Positions 1 through 12,331 of a stretch of 64,000 nt of DNA are shown one piece after another. The translations under genes and the position numbers were made by a program. Location: positions 62,001-126,000 of the forward strand of contig NZ_JAHXZR010000008.1 of NCBI RefSeq assembly GCF_019740315.1. The letters run 5' to 3'. A model generated the notes under the pieces. It was not told the DNA's origin, searched no databases, and saw only the letters and a program-made list of their open reading frames with translations. Each line of letters begins with the position of its first letter. Position 1 is the stretch's first letter. The DNA comes from Oceanobacter mangrovi. GTDB taxonomy: Bacteria > Pseudomonadota > Gammaproteobacteria > Pseudomonadales > Oceanobacteraceae.

Positions 1-2892
<2,892 letters not shown>

Positions 2893-3472
2893 CAACTGAT
2901 CTCCAAGTGTGGTTAGCTTTGGCACTGCCCGTCGGTTGCAGGCAGTAGTCTTGTTATTTTGCTGTCTTGCTGCGTTCCGCCCACTCCCTGCGGCAAAACC
3001 GACAGCCTGATCATTCAAACAATTGATTCATACGACCGTTTGAAACTGCAAGTACCTTCGTTGAATCAGGGGACAAAGTCAATAGCCTGATAATAGCCAA
3101 ATCCACTGACTGCTGTTCGAGTACAAGGCAACAACCACAGTTCAAACACAGCAGCCTGAATCATCAGGCAAACACTTGCATTACCCATAAGTCACCATTC
3201 AACGATTCATAAAAGAACCGTTAAATAATTCAAAAAACCGGATTGCAACAAATGAGAGCTGTTGCACAAATCCTCATAAAAAACGCCACTATTCACGCCT
3301 TTGAGTCTTACTACCAATGTATTAGAACGGGACATCCTGCCAGGAATGCCTTACTATCGAATGACCCAAGGGATCTGGGCTGTCTTACCAGGCACGCCAA
3401 AGCTATTCCTCAAGGCACCACAAGAAGTAGCCGGGTAAACATAAAATAATCATAAAAAAGACAGAGGCCGCT
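2893..3472. other. Intergenic control region upstream of fadBA
   Basis: About 580 bases without a convincing gene; the one plus-strand frame of 68 codons lacks a binding site and protein-like composition. It should contain the fadB promoter (minus strand) and the promoter of the secreted protein gene (plus strand). It holds TTCAAAC motifs at 3014 and 3141 and a small hairpin GCCTGA-ATCA-TCAGGC at 3153-3168. Confidence 0.5.
3014..3044. promoter_or_regulatory. Inverted repeat TTCAAAC-N17-GTTTGAA upstream of fadB
   Basis: A perfect 7-bp inverted repeat lies about 120-150 bp upstream of the fadB start. The half-sites resemble those of the fatty-acid regulator PsrA of Pseudomonas (CAAAC/GTTTG halves), but PsrA sites normally have only 2-4 bases between halves, so assignment to PsrA is a guess. 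A third half-site TTCAAAC lies at 3141-3147. Confidence 0.25.
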
Positions 3473-4264
3473 ATGAAAAAAATCCTTCGCCACGCAGGGG
3501 TTGTCCTGACCCTGTTAATCTGCTCGTTCTCAGCCAACGCTGCTACCGATCAACTGATGACTCACCTGCAACACATGCGTCTTGCTTCCGTGGGCATCAT
3601 GACTGACTTCTTCATGTATACCGGGCTCGAGGGAGACCGCAAATACGCCCGCCGCATGCAGTCTGACGTTGAATCGTTTGAAACCGCGATGCAGAAAGCC
3701 ATCGAAAATGCTTCCCGCAACGAACACAAGAATGAGCTGAACGGTATCCAGAATGACTGGCTGGCATTTACCAACTCACTCAACAGCAACCGCAACCTGA
3801 TCCAGAACCAGGGCTTCCCCAGTGTCGAAATGGTCAATGACCTGACCCGCCTGAACTCCAGCCTGACCGAACGGATCGGCTCCTTCTACAAGCTGCTGGC
3901 TGGTAACTCCGACACTAATCCGCTGGTGCAGCGCACCCGTGAAATGGCGCTGATGCTGCAGGAGATGACCACTCAATACGCTGCTTCAGCGTCGATGGAT
4001 CACGACGCCAACTTCCTCGATGAATACCAGACCAGTATGCAGAAGCTGACTTCTGATTTTGAATTCAAGCTGGAAGATCTGCGCGCCCAGGCCAATGCCA
4101 AGTCCAACTACGTTCTGATGGACAACATCAATAACAAGTGGCGCTTCCTGCGTAACTCCATCACCCGTCAGCACGAAATGGACGTGCCTTTCCTTGTGAT
4201 CAGTTACAACGACCGCATTATCCGTCACCTGGAAGAACTGGAAGGCAAGATCGGCAATTCATGA
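3473..4264 (+). CDS. Secreted, mostly helical protein of unknown function
   Basis: 263 residues. A typical Sec signal peptide is visible (MKKILRHAGVVLTLLICSFSANA, cleavage probably after ANA near residue 23). The mature part has no cysteine and looks almost entirely alpha-helical, with long amphipathic stretches (about 25-105, 115-180, 190-260). That layout resembles the four-helix periplasmic sensor regions of chemoreceptors or PilJ, but there is no membrane anchor or signalling domain after it. GAGG precedes the ATG at a good distance. It stands alone, divergent from fadBA, and ends in a strong terminator. I do not recognise a named family; a free periplasmic helical-bundle protein is the safest description. 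Confidence 0.75.
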   Translation: MKKILRHAGVVLTLLICSFSANAATDQLMTHLQHMRLASVGIMTDFFMYTGLEGDRKYARRMQSDVESFETAMQKAIENASRNEHKNELNGIQNDWLAFTNSLNSNRNLIQNQGFPSVEMVNDLTRLNSSLTERIGSFYKLLAGNSDTNPLVQRTREMALMLQEMTTQYAASASMDHDANFLDEYQTSMQKLTSDFEFKLEDLRAQANAKSNYVLMDNINNKWRFLRNSITRQHEMDVPFLVISYNDRIIRHLEELEGKIGNS

Positions 4265-4328
4265 AAGGGTAAGGAGCCTGCTCCAGCTCCCTGATTGAAA
4301 GACTGCAAGAACGAAAAGACAGCAAGAA

Positions 4329-4364
4329 AAAACGGCGCTGCTGATGATTCAGCAGCGCCGTTTT
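4329..4364. terminator. Bidirectional rho-independent terminator
   Basis: A 16-bp perfect stem (AAAACGGCGCTGCTGA and its complement) with loop TGAT, flanked by A and T runs on both sides. It lies between two convergent genes and can end both transcripts. Confidence 0.93.
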
Positions 4365-4407
4365 TGTTTGTCGAGGATTTGGCCGCCGAGGCGAAAACGC
4401 ATCAGGA

Positions 4408-4947
4408 TCAGCCTTTCAAGCCATCCGCCACGCTTTTCAGACCTTCCAGCACTTTGAGATATTTCTCGGCTGAGGCAGTTTTCTGCTCCGCCGGAAACAG
4501 CGTGATACGGTTTTCAAACACTTCCAGCATCACCAAACCATCATCCAGTGACGACAACAAACGCACCAGCTGTGGTGCCAGTTGTTCTGCAGCGGCCAGC
4601 TGTCGATCATGATCCTTGCCCGCTGGCAGATCATGCCAGGCCCATCCATCTGGTAAACCTGCAGTTTCCCAGCCAGTCTGGCCAACCACCCGGAACAACA
4701 GCGCCTGGCGTGGTTTTTCACCATGGGGCTGCGCTGGCAGCATCAGGGTGTAACCGGTAGCGGTAATATCTTCCCGCACACCGCTACGGGCGGAGTCGAC
4801 CTTGAAGGTTTGCTGGCGAATTTGCAGCCCGGCCCGAATCGCAGACAGCCGCAGGTCGGCCAGGCGCTGATCCCGGGCGCTGGGTTTGAGCCAATAGATA
4901 GACCCAAACAGCATCAAACCAACAGCAACAAAAACCAGCCAGGTCAT
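4408..4947 (-). CDS. Membrane-anchored hypothetical protein downstream of uup
   Basis: 179 residues. One N-terminal transmembrane segment (about residues 3-20, WLVFVAVGLMLFGSIYWL) is followed by a basic stretch and a soluble domain of about 150 residues. The start overlaps the uup stop as ATGA, so the two are translationally coupled. The soluble part contains no catalytic motif that I can recognise. It is conserved next to uup-like genes in related gammaproteobacteria as far as I recall, but its function is unknown. Confidence 0.75.
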   Translation of the reverse strand: MTWLVFVAVGLMLFGSIYWLKPSARDQRLADLRLSAIRAGLQIRQQTFKVDSARSGVREDITATGYTLMLPAQPHGEKPRQALLFRVVGQTGWETAGLPDGWAWHDLPAGKDHDRQLAAAEQLAPQLVRLLSSLDDGLVMLEVFENRITLFPAEQKTASAEKYLKVLEGLKSVADGLKG

Positions 4948-6851
4948 GAAGCCATTTCCTCCAGTTCCAGCCAGCGCTCTTCCAGCTGTTCCAGTTTTTG
5001 TTCTGCTGCTGCCAGCTGAGCCAGTGCTGCTTGCACCTTGTCCTGATCACCGCTGTAGAAATCCGCAGCACCGGTTTGCTGTTGCAGGGCATCCCGAGTC
5101 GCCTCGGCTTCGGCAATCATATCCGGCAGCATGTCCAGTTCGCGTTGCAGCTTGTACGACAGCTTTTTGGCTGGCGCAGCTTTGGCCGCTTCGGCTTTGG
5201 GAGCCGCTTGCTGGGTTTGTTGCTTCTGCTGATTGGCTTTTTCTAGCGCCTTGAATTGCGCCGCCTGGGCTTTCTTGCGTTCTTCCCAATCGCTGTAGCC
5301 ACCGGCTTGTTCATCGATACGGCCTTCGCCCTCAAACACCCACATCTGGGTAATGACATTATCCAGGAAGGCCCGGTCGTGGCTCACCAGCAACAGGGTG
5401 CCATCGAATTCCATCAGGCGTTCTTCCAGCAACTCGAGGGTTTCCACGTCGAGGTCGTTAGTCGGTTCGTCCATTACCAGCAGGTTGCAGGGCTTGAGGA
5501 ACAGCTTGGCCAGCAACACCCGGTTACGCTCACCACCCGACAAGGCACGCACAGGAGTGCGGGCACGTTCTGGCGGGAACAGGAAGTCGCCCAGGTAACC
5601 AATCACATGGCGGCTGATGCCGTTCACAATCACGTGATCCTTGCCATCGGCAACGTTGTCAGCAATCGACTTGTTATCGTCGAGCATTTCTCGTGACTGG
5701 TCGAAGTAGGCAACTTCCAGCTTGGTGCCGGTTTTCAGAGTACCAGTCTGAGGTTGCAGGGTTCCCAGCAGCAGTTTCAACAGGGTTGATTTACCCACGC
5801 CGTTGGGGCCAACCAGACCAATCCGGTCGCCACGCTGGACAATGGTGGAGAAGTCAGCGACCTGAGCCTGATCGGCCCAGCTGTAGTTAACCTGATCCAG
5901 TTCGAAAACGATCTTGCCGGAGGAGTCCGTGCTGGTCATGGCAATATTGGCAGTGCCCTGACGCTCACGACGGGCACCACGTTCCTTGCGCATTTCCTTC
6001 AGACGTTCAACCCGGCCTTCGTTACGGGTACGACGGGCCTTGATGCCCTGGCGAATCCACTTTTCCTCTTCCGCCAGCCGCTTGTCGAACAAGGCATTCT
6101 GGGTTGCTTCATCTTCCAGACGCTTTTCGCGGTACTCAATAAAGCTGAGGTAATCGCCCTGCCAGTTATAGAGATGACCACGATCCAGCTCGATAATACG
6201 GGTCGACAGATTCTGCACAAAAGCCCGGTCGTGGCTGATAAATACCAGCGTGCCCTGGAATTGTTTGAGCTGGTCTTCAAGCCACTGAATGGTGGCGATG
6301 TCCATGTGGTTGGTTGGTTCGTCGAGAATCAACAGTTCCGGTTCGACCACCAAAGCCCGCGCCAACATCACCCGCCGCTGCCAGCCACCACTGAGGCTGG
6401 CGAAACTGGTTTCGGCAGGCAGGTTCAGACGCTGGATAATAGCGTCCACCTTCTGCTGCCAGCTCCAGCCATCCTGACTTTCGATGCGGGTTTGCAGCTT
6501 TTCCAGCAAATCCAGATCAGCATGCTCACCTTTCATGGTCTCATCATGATAGGCGGCAATGTCGTCGCCCAACTGACCCAGCCCCTGCGCCACGACGTCG
6601 TATACCGGAATGTCTACCTTGGCTGGCAGTGCCTGTTGCAACACCGCCATTTTCAGCAGATCACGGCGCTGTACCACGCCATCATCCGGGATCACCTCGC
6701 CGGTGAGCACTTTCAGCAGCGTTGACTTGCCTTCGCCGTTACGTCCGACCACACACACCCGTTCGCCGTTCTGGATATCCAGATCGACCTTGTCGAGCAA
6801 GACATGATCACCGAAAGCCAGTTCGGCCTGCTTTAAACTCACCAACACCAT
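4944..6851 (-). CDS. uup: ABC-F family ATPase Uup
   Basis: Soluble duplicated ABC ATPase of the ABC-F group. Uup proteins act on ribosomes/DNA structures and reduce precise excision of transposons in E. coli. The 635 residues equal the E. coli length. Two nucleotide-binding domains are seen: Walker A GRNGEGKST near residue 36 and GPNGVGKST near residue 350, signatures LSGGWQRRV and LSGGERNRV, and Walker B LLILDEPTNH and LLVMDEPTND. A lysine/glutamine-rich linker and a C-terminal coiled coil (about 560-635) follow, as expected for the Uup subgroup. There is no transmembrane partner. The start chosen is MVLVSLKQAELAFG; a 19-residue upstream extension is not family-like. Confidence 0.93.
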   Translation of the reverse strand: MVLVSLKQAELAFGDHVLLDKVDLDIQNGERVCVVGRNGEGKSTLLKVLTGEVIPDDGVVQRRDLLKMAVLQQALPAKVDIPVYDVVAQGLGQLGDDIAAYHDETMKGEHADLDLLEKLQTRIESQDGWSWQQKVDAIIQRLNLPAETSFASLSGGWQRRVMLARALVVEPELLILDEPTNHMDIATIQWLEDQLKQFQGTLVFISHDRAFVQNLSTRIIELDRGHLYNWQGDYLSFIEYREKRLEDEATQNALFDKRLAEEEKWIRQGIKARRTRNEGRVERLKEMRKERGARRERQGTANIAMTSTDSSGKIVFELDQVNYSWADQAQVADFSTIVQRGDRIGLVGPNGVGKSTLLKLLLGTLQPQTGTLKTGTKLEVAYFDQSREMLDDNKSIADNVADGKDHVIVNGISRHVIGYLGDFLFPPERARTPVRALSGGERNRVLLAKLFLKPCNLLVMDEPTNDLDVETLELLEERLMEFDGTLLLVSHDRAFLDNVITQMWVFEGEGRIDEQAGGYSDWEERKKAQAAQFKALEKANQQKQQTQQAAPKAEAAKAAPAKKLSYKLQRELDMLPDMIAEAEATRDALQQQTGAADFYSGDQDKVQAALAQLAAAEQKLEQLEERWLELEEMAS

Positions 6852-7090
6852 ACCAATGCCTGTAACCTTCTGGTCTGCAACAGCTGCGATACTTTGCCAG
6901 CGCCACAAACAGTCATATAACCAATAAAATAGGGTCAGCAGTTTACTGGCCTGGCCCAGATGTGAACAGCCTTGTTGGTCACCTTGTCGGGAACAGTGAG
7001 ACTGACGCGTTCATATTGCAGCCGTAACTGTTTATCATCGTGGAAAACAATTACGCCAGCCCAACTGGCGACCAACAAGGAAGAATCATC

Positions 7091-8188
7091 ATGCGTCTGG
7101 CTCTTAATCGCGGTCACCTGGTCGCTATTCTGCTGGTTCTCGGCACCCTTGGCTGGATGCTCAGTGGCGATACTGATCAGCCAACAAGGTCTGACACCGA
7201 CAGCCTGCGTCCAACCACAGCTAACAGTCTTCCACGGGTACAGGCCAGCCATCTGCAACCCCAGCCCCATCAGCAACAGATTCGTTTATCCGGCCAGCTG
7301 GCAGAGGGCCGCCAGGTCACCTTGCAGGCGGAAATCAAGGCCAAAGTGGTGGCAATTCAGGCTCGTAAAGGCCAGCAGGTCAAAGCCGGTGAATTATTGT
7401 TACAACTCGACAAACGCGACTGGCCGGCACGGGTAAAACAGGCGGAGGCCAATCTCAAACAACGGCAACTGGAACAACAAAGCGCCCGCAGATTGTCTGA
7501 ACAGGGACTCGCCAATCAGTCCTTGCTGGCGCAGGCAGAAACCGCGCTGGCCAATGCCGAAGCCGAACTGACGTCTGCCAGGCTGCAACTGGCCGCCACC
7601 GATATTCGGGCGCCGTTCGACGGTATCGTCAACAATCGTATGGTGGAAACAGGCGATTACGTGCGGGAAGGCGGCCAGCTGTTACAGCTGGTTGATGTGT
7701 CGCCCTACAAGGCGGTGGCCGGACTGCCGGAAAACCAGCTGAATCAGGTGCAAAGCGGCATTCATGCCCGTGTTAAACCCGTTAGTGGCCCTGCGGTAGC
7801 GGGCCAGATCAGCTTTGTTGCTGTGCTGGCCAACCAGGCCACCCGCACCTTCCGGCTGGAAGTCGAGATTGCCAACCCGGATAACCAGCCCGTCGCCCTG
7901 GGCCAAAGTGCCGAAATCATTATTCCCCTGACAACCCGCCCGGCCTATCGGGTTTCCCCGGCCCTGTTGATTGTGGATGACAGCGGCCAGCTGGGCCTGA
8001 AAACCCTGGACCAGCAACAGCGTGTGCAATTTACTGCCGTCGAGCTGGAAGGGGCCGAACAGGATGGTGTCTGGGTATTTGGCCCAGAGCAGCTTGATCT
8101 GATCACCCAGGGCGCCGGTTTCGTCAATGTCGGCGATCAGGTCGAAGCCGTCTGGCAAACCACCAGCTCGGCGACTCCGGAGAACTGA
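7091..8188 (+). CDS. RND efflux pump periplasmic adaptor (membrane fusion protein)
   Basis: Adaptor linking an inner-membrane RND transporter to an outer-membrane channel. 365 residues. An N-terminal hydrophobic anchor (HLVAILLVLGTLGWML) is followed by the split lipoyl/barrel-sandwich halves (AEIKAKVVAIQARKGQQVKAGE and TDIRAPFDGIVNNRMVETGD). These flank a short alpha-helical hairpin (about 115-165), then the beta-barrel domain. The start is the ATG with AAGGAAG just upstream; an upstream ATG adds 17 unlikely residues. It is followed after 2 nt by the RND gene, so the two are one operon. No outer-membrane factor gene is present, so TolC or another channel must be shared. Confidence 0.9.
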   Translation: MRLALNRGHLVAILLVLGTLGWMLSGDTDQPTRSDTDSLRPTTANSLPRVQASHLQPQPHQQQIRLSGQLAEGRQVTLQAEIKAKVVAIQARKGQQVKAGELLLQLDKRDWPARVKQAEANLKQRQLEQQSARRLSEQGLANQSLLAQAETALANAEAELTSARLQLAATDIRAPFDGIVNNRMVETGDYVREGGQLLQLVDVSPYKAVAGLPENQLNQVQSGIHARVKPVSGPAVAGQISFVAVLANQATRTFRLEVEIANPDNQPVALGQSAEIIIPLTTRPAYRVSPALLIVDDSGQLGLKTLDQQQRVQFTAVELEGAEQDGVWVFGPEQLDLITQGAGFVNVGDQVEAVWQTTSSATPEN

Positions 8189-8190
8189 TC

Positions 8191-11100
8191 ATGCTGCAAC
8201 TGATTGATGCGGCACTGAGCCGTACCCGCACGGTACTGATGCTGTTTACCCTGTTAATGATCGCTGGCGTGATGGTACTGATGAGCATTCCCAAGGAAAG
8301 TTCGCCCGACGTCACCGTGCCGATTGTGTATGTGTCGGTAAGCCACGAGGGGATTTCACCGGAAGACGCCGATGCCCTGATCTACAAGCCGCTGGAACGG
8401 GAATTACGTGGTCTCGATGGCCTCAAGGAAATGGTCGCTACCGCCACTACCGGTCACCAGTCGATCAAGCTGGAATTCTACTCCGATGTCGATATCGACC
8501 AGGCACTGCTGGACGTGCGTCAGAAAGTGGACGACGCTCGCGCCGACCTGCCCGCCGACAGTCATGAGCCACGGGTGCTGGAAATCAACGTCGCGCTGTT
8601 CCCGATTGCCGTTGTGACGCTCTCTGGTGATGTCAGTGAATCGGTTCTGTACGCCGTCGCCAGTGACCTGCAGGATCGCCTCGAAGCCATTCCTGGGGTG
8701 CTGGAAGCAGACATCAAGGGCAAGCGTGAGGAAATCGCCGAAATTATCGTTGACCCGACCCGGCTGGATAACTATCAGCTGTCGATGAGTGAGCTGGCTC
8801 AACTGGTTTCCAACAACAGTTCGCTGGTTGCCACCGAAGACCTGCAAAACCAGCAAGGCCGTTTTGCCATTCGTATTCCCGGACTGGTCGAAGACATCAA
8901 TGACATCCTCAACATGCCGGTCAAGGTATCTGGTAATCAGGTGGTGCTGTTCCGCGATATTGCGGTTGGTCGACTGGCCTATAAAGACCGCAGCAGCGCC
9001 GCCAGAATCAACGGTCATCCGGCAGTAACGCTGGAAATCAAAAAGCGCATTGGTGCCAACATTATCGAAAGTGTTGAGCAGGTGCGGGCGGTGATCGAGC
9101 AGGTCAAACCCTATTGGCCGCAAGGCGTTGAGGCGGGCATCATTCAGGACGGCTCACGCGAGATCAATAACCTGCTCAACGACCTGTTTAACAACGTGCT
9201 GGTCGCCACCCTGATGGTGATGGCCGTGGTGCTTGGCAGTCTCGGAATTCGCAACTCCATCCTGATTGGGCTGGCCATTCCCGGCGCCTTCCTGATGGGA
9301 ATTATCTGGCTCAGCCTCAGTGGCAGCACCATGAACATGGTGGTGCTGTTTGCACTGATTCTGGCCGTCGGCATGCTGGTTGACGGTGCCATTGTGGTGA
9401 CCGAATTTGCCGACCGGCGGCTGGCTGAAGGTGATGCTCCGAAGCAGGCCTACGCGGCGGCAGCCAAACGGATGGCCTGGCCCATTATCGCCTCTACCGC
9501 CACGACCCTGGCGGTGTTTTTGCCACTGCTGTTCTGGCCCGACGTCACTGGCGAGTTCATGAAATACCTGCCACTGACGCTCCTGTATACCCTCACGGCG
9601 TCATTGGTGATGGCCCTGATTGTGGTGCCGGCGATGGGATCGCTGCTGGCCCGTCCGGTGACCGCAAATAGCACCACAGACCCTGCTATTGCTCTCATCA
9701 TGGCGGCGGAGCGCGGTGAATTCGAAAAAATCGGCGGCATCGCAGGTGTCTATATCCGCTTGCTTCGACAAGCCTTGCAGCGGCCGCTGCTGATTCTGGC
9801 GCTGGCACTGCTCGCCATGGTCGGTTCTTTCTACCTGTACGGAAGCCACGGCCACGGCGTTGAATTTTTCCCGGAAGTTGACGCCGATATTGCTCTGATT
9901 GATGTGCGGGCGCGCGGCAACCTGTCGATGGACGAACGCGAAACGCTGGTGAATCAGGTCGAAGCGCTGATTTTCGACATGGACGAAATTGAATCCGTCT
10001 ACACCACCGCCATGGTCAAACCCGCCAACGACGGTGCTCCCGACCAGATTGGCCGCATCCAGATCGAGCTGGTCGACTGGGAGCAACGACGTCCAGCCAA
10101 TACTATCCTGACCGAAATTGAGCAAAAAGCCGCCGCCATTCCCGGCATTATTGTCGAAACCCAGAAGAAACAGGGCGGCCCCGCCGGTGGTGCTGATATC
10201 CAGCTGCAGCTGACCGGCCGTACAGGCGACACCATCATTCCGGTGCTGGAGCAGGTCCGCAAGATTTTTGAGGCCGACCCTGACCTCAAGGATATTCGGG
10301 ATGACCGCCCACCAGAAGGCATCGAATGGCAGTTAAAGGTCGACCGTCAGCAAGCCGCCGAACTCGGCGCCAGCATCTCTGCCACTGGCGGCATGGTGAG
10401 GATGCTTACTGGCGGCCAGAAGGTCGGCAGCTTTCAGCCGGATTTTACCGATGATGAAGTGGATATCGTGCTGCGATACCCGGAAAACCGCCGCACCATC
10501 AGCGACCTCGACGGCTTTAACATCACCACGCCCTACGGGCTGGTACCAGTCAGTCAGTTTATGCAGCAGCAGGCCATTCCCCGCAGTGGCGATCTGGTTC
10601 GTATTGATGGCAAACGCCGTTACCGACTGACCGCCAACGTCCGCGAAGGAGTCAATGCCACAGAAAAGATCCGCCAGCTGGGTCAGCAAATGCAGCAGAT
10701 CGATTGGCTCAAGGCGGGTGTCGAACCCAGATTCCGAGGGGATTTTGAACAAATGGCCACCACCGGGCGCTTCCTTGGCATCGCCTTTGGTATTGCCATC
10801 TTCCTGATGGCGACGATTCTGGTCACCCAGTTCAACAGCTTCTATCAGACAACCCTGATCATGAGCGCCATTGTGCTGTCGATTGTGGGGGTGCTGATGG
10901 GCCTGCTGATCCGTGGAGAGCCGTTTGGCATCGTTATGAGCGGCGTTGGTGTGATTGCCCTGGCGGGCATCGTGGTCAACAACAATATCGTGCTGATCGA
11001 CACCTATAACCGTTTACGGCAAGAAGGGCTGGATGCCGTCGACGCCGCCCTGCGTACCGGTGCCCAGCGTTTGCGACCTGTGTTGCTGACGGCCATCACC

Positions 11101-11325
11101 ACGGTATTGGGATTGATGCCAATGGTGCTGCAATGGAATATCGACCTGTTGCATCGCCATTTCAGTATTGGTGCGCCGTCATCCCAGTGGTGGACCCAAT
11201 TATCTACCGCCATCGCTGGCGGCTTGACGTTTGCGACTGTGCTGACGCTGATTCTGACCCCTTGTTTGCTGGTTCTGGTGGACCGAAAACGGCCAATAAA
11301 TACGCTAACGGCTAAAAAGCCCTAG
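8191..11325 (+). CDS. RND efflux transporter, inner-membrane permease (AcrB/HAE family)
   Basis: Proton-driven tripartite efflux pump of the resistance-nodulation-division superfamily. 1044 residues, the normal length. Features in order: first TM segment at residues about 12-30, large periplasmic domain, TM cluster about 330-470 with the DGAIVVTEFADRR motif typical of RND TM4, second periplasmic loop about 560-860, and TM cluster 865-1030 with GIVVNNNIVLIDTYNRLR. It lacks the tight resemblance to AcrB and is closer to the heavier-metal/unknown-substrate branch of the HAE group; the substrate is not predictable. It is translationally coupled to the adaptor (GGAG within the adaptor end). Confidence 0.9.
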   Translation: MLQLIDAALSRTRTVLMLFTLLMIAGVMVLMSIPKESSPDVTVPIVYVSVSHEGISPEDADALIYKPLERELRGLDGLKEMVATATTGHQSIKLEFYSDVDIDQALLDVRQKVDDARADLPADSHEPRVLEINVALFPIAVVTLSGDVSESVLYAVASDLQDRLEAIPGVLEADIKGKREEIAEIIVDPTRLDNYQLSMSELAQLVSNNSSLVATEDLQNQQGRFAIRIPGLVEDINDILNMPVKVSGNQVVLFRDIAVGRLAYKDRSSAARINGHPAVTLEIKKRIGANIIESVEQVRAVIEQVKPYWPQGVEAGIIQDGSREINNLLNDLFNNVLVATLMVMAVVLGSLGIRNSILIGLAIPGAFLMGIIWLSLSGSTMNMVVLFALILAVGMLVDGAIVVTEFADRRLAEGDAPKQAYAAAAKRMAWPIIASTATTLAVFLPLLFWPDVTGEFMKYLPLTLLYTLTASLVMALIVVPAMGSLLARPVTANSTTDPAIALIMAAERGEFEKIGGIAGVYIRLLRQALQRPLLILALALLAMVGSFYLYGSHGHGVEFFPEVDADIALIDVRARGNLSMDERETLVNQVEALIFDMDEIESVYTTAMVKPANDGAPDQIGRIQIELVDWEQRRPANTILTEIEQKAAAIPGIIVETQKKQGGPAGGADIQLQLTGRTGDTIIPVLEQVRKIFEADPDLKDIRDDRPPEGIEWQLKVDRQQAAELGASISATGGMVRMLTGGQKVGSFQPDFTDDEVDIVLRYPENRRTISDLDGFNITTPYGLVPVSQFMQQQAIPRSGDLVRIDGKRRYRLTANVREGVNATEKIRQLGQQMQQIDWLKAGVEPRFRGDFEQMATTGRFLGIAFGIAIFLMATILVTQFNSFYQTTLIMSAIVLSIVGVLMGLLIRGEPFGIVMSGVGVIALAGIVVNNNIVLIDTYNRLRQEGLDAVDAALRTGAQRLRPVLLTAITTVLGLMPMVLQWNIDLLHRHFSIGAPSSQWWTQLSTAIAGGLTFATVLTLILTPCLLVLVDRKRPINTLTAKKP

Positions 11326-11402
11326 TCTCTGATCAAAACTCAGCCAGAAAGGACAATAATTACGCAAGTTACTGAAAAATTGAAAAAAATCGAAATAAAG
11401 GT

Positions 11403-11430
11403 TTGACATCAGAACGGCCATGCGTAGAAT
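11403..11430 (+). promoter_or_regulatory. Sigma-70 promoter of the tRNA array
   Basis: TTGACA (11403-11408), 16-bp spacer, TAGAAT (11425-11430), then a GC-rich discriminator GCCC. This is a near-consensus promoter of the stable-RNA, stringently controlled type, located 17 bp before the first tRNA. Confidence 0.8.
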
Positions 11431-11447
11431 GCCCACTCGCTTTCAGG

Positions 11448-11523
11448 GGGTGATTAGCTCAGCTGGGAGAGCATCTGCCTTACAAGCAGAGGGTCGGCGG
11501 TTCGATCCCGTCATCACCCACCA
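11448..11523 (+). tRNA. tRNA-Val (TAC), copy 1
   Basis: 76 nt with encoded CCA. The acceptor stem GGGTGAT/ATCACCC, anticodon loop CTTACAA and T-loop GGTTCGATCCC are all intact. Confidence 0.97.
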
Positions 11524-11543
11524 GAAAGCAAGAATGAAAAGCT

Positions 11544-11620
11544 GGACTGGTAGTTCAGTTGGTTAGAATACCGGCCTGTCACGCCGGGGGTCGCGGGTTC
11601 GAGTCCCGTCCAGTCCGCCA
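11544..11620 (+). tRNA. tRNA-Asp (GTC), copy 1
   Basis: 77 nt with encoded CCA. The anticodon loop is CTGTCAC, and the acceptor stem GGACTGG pairs with CCAGTCC. Confidence 0.97.
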
Positions 11621-11656
11621 TCTTTTCGTTCAACTCATGCCAGTGAGTATAAACAT

Positions 11657-11732
11657 GGGTGATTAGCTCAGCTGGGAGAGCATCTGCCTTACAAGCAGAG
11701 GGTCGGCGGTTCGATCCCGTCATCACCCACCA
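11657..11732 (+). tRNA. tRNA-Val (TAC), copy 2
   Basis: Identical to copy 1 over the mature sequence. It is preceded by a spacer with the ACTCAT...TGAGT inverted repeat. Confidence 0.97.
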
Positions 11733-11785
11733 ATCTTTTGATGTGATTGGTCTGGTAAAGTAAAACATCAAGCGAATAAAAAGCT

Positions 11786-11862
11786 GGACTGGTAGTTCAG
11801 TTGGTTAGAATACCGGCCTGTCACGCCGGGGGTCGCGGGTTCGAGTCCCGTCCAGTCCGCCA
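11786..11862 (+). tRNA. tRNA-Asp (GTC), copy 2
   Basis: Identical to copy 1 over the mature sequence. The spacer before it holds a GATGT...ACATC inverted repeat. Confidence 0.97.
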
Positions 11863-11899
11863 TCTTTTTATTCAACTCATACCAATGAGTATAAATTAT

Positions 11900-11975
11900 G
11901 GGTGATTAGCTCAGCTGGGAGAGCATCTGCCTTACAAGCAGAGGGTCGGCGGTTCGATCCCGTCATCACCCACCA
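11900..11975 (+). tRNA. tRNA-Val (TAC), copy 3
   Basis: Identical to copies 1 and 2, including encoded CCA. Confidence 0.97.
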
Positions 11976-12028
11976 ACCTTTGATGTGGTTGATCTTTGTA
12001 GATAGAACATCAAGCAGAATGAAAAGCT

Positions 12029-12105
12029 GGACTGGTAGTTCAGTTGGTTAGAATACCGGCCTGTCACGCCGGGGGTCGCGGGTTCGAGTCCCGTCCAGTC
12101 CGCCA
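12029..12105 (+). tRNA. tRNA-Asp (GTC), copy 3
   Basis: Identical to copies 1 and 2, including encoded CCA. Confidence 0.97.
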
Positions 12106-12140
12106 TCTTTTCGTTCGACTCATCCAGTGAGTATAAATTT

Positions 12141-12216
12141 GGGTGATTAGCTCAGCTGGGAGAGCATCTGCCTTACAAGCAGAGGGTCGGCGGTTCGATC
12201 CCGTCATCACCCACCA
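12141..12216 (+). tRNA. tRNA-Val (TAC), copy 4
   Basis: Identical mature sequence; last valine copy of the array. Confidence 0.97.
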
Positions 12217-12254
12217 ATAATGATGTCTCTGTTCAGATAACATCATGACAATGT

Positions 12255-12331
12255 GGACTGGTAGTTCAGTTGGTTAGAATACCGGCCTGTCACGCCGGGG
12301 GTCGCGGGTTCGAGTCCCGTCCAGTCCGCCA
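12255..12331 (+). tRNA. tRNA-Asp (GTC), copy 4
   Basis: Identical mature sequence; last gene of the array, with a shortened spacer before it. Confidence 0.97.

Noticed and set aside
11514-12246. Minus-strand frames across the tRNA genes
   Set aside because: They arise from the repeated tRNA sequences read in antisense.
11448-12331. CRISPR array
   Set aside because: The repeats are complete tRNA genes with encoded CCA, not short repeats with variable spacers.
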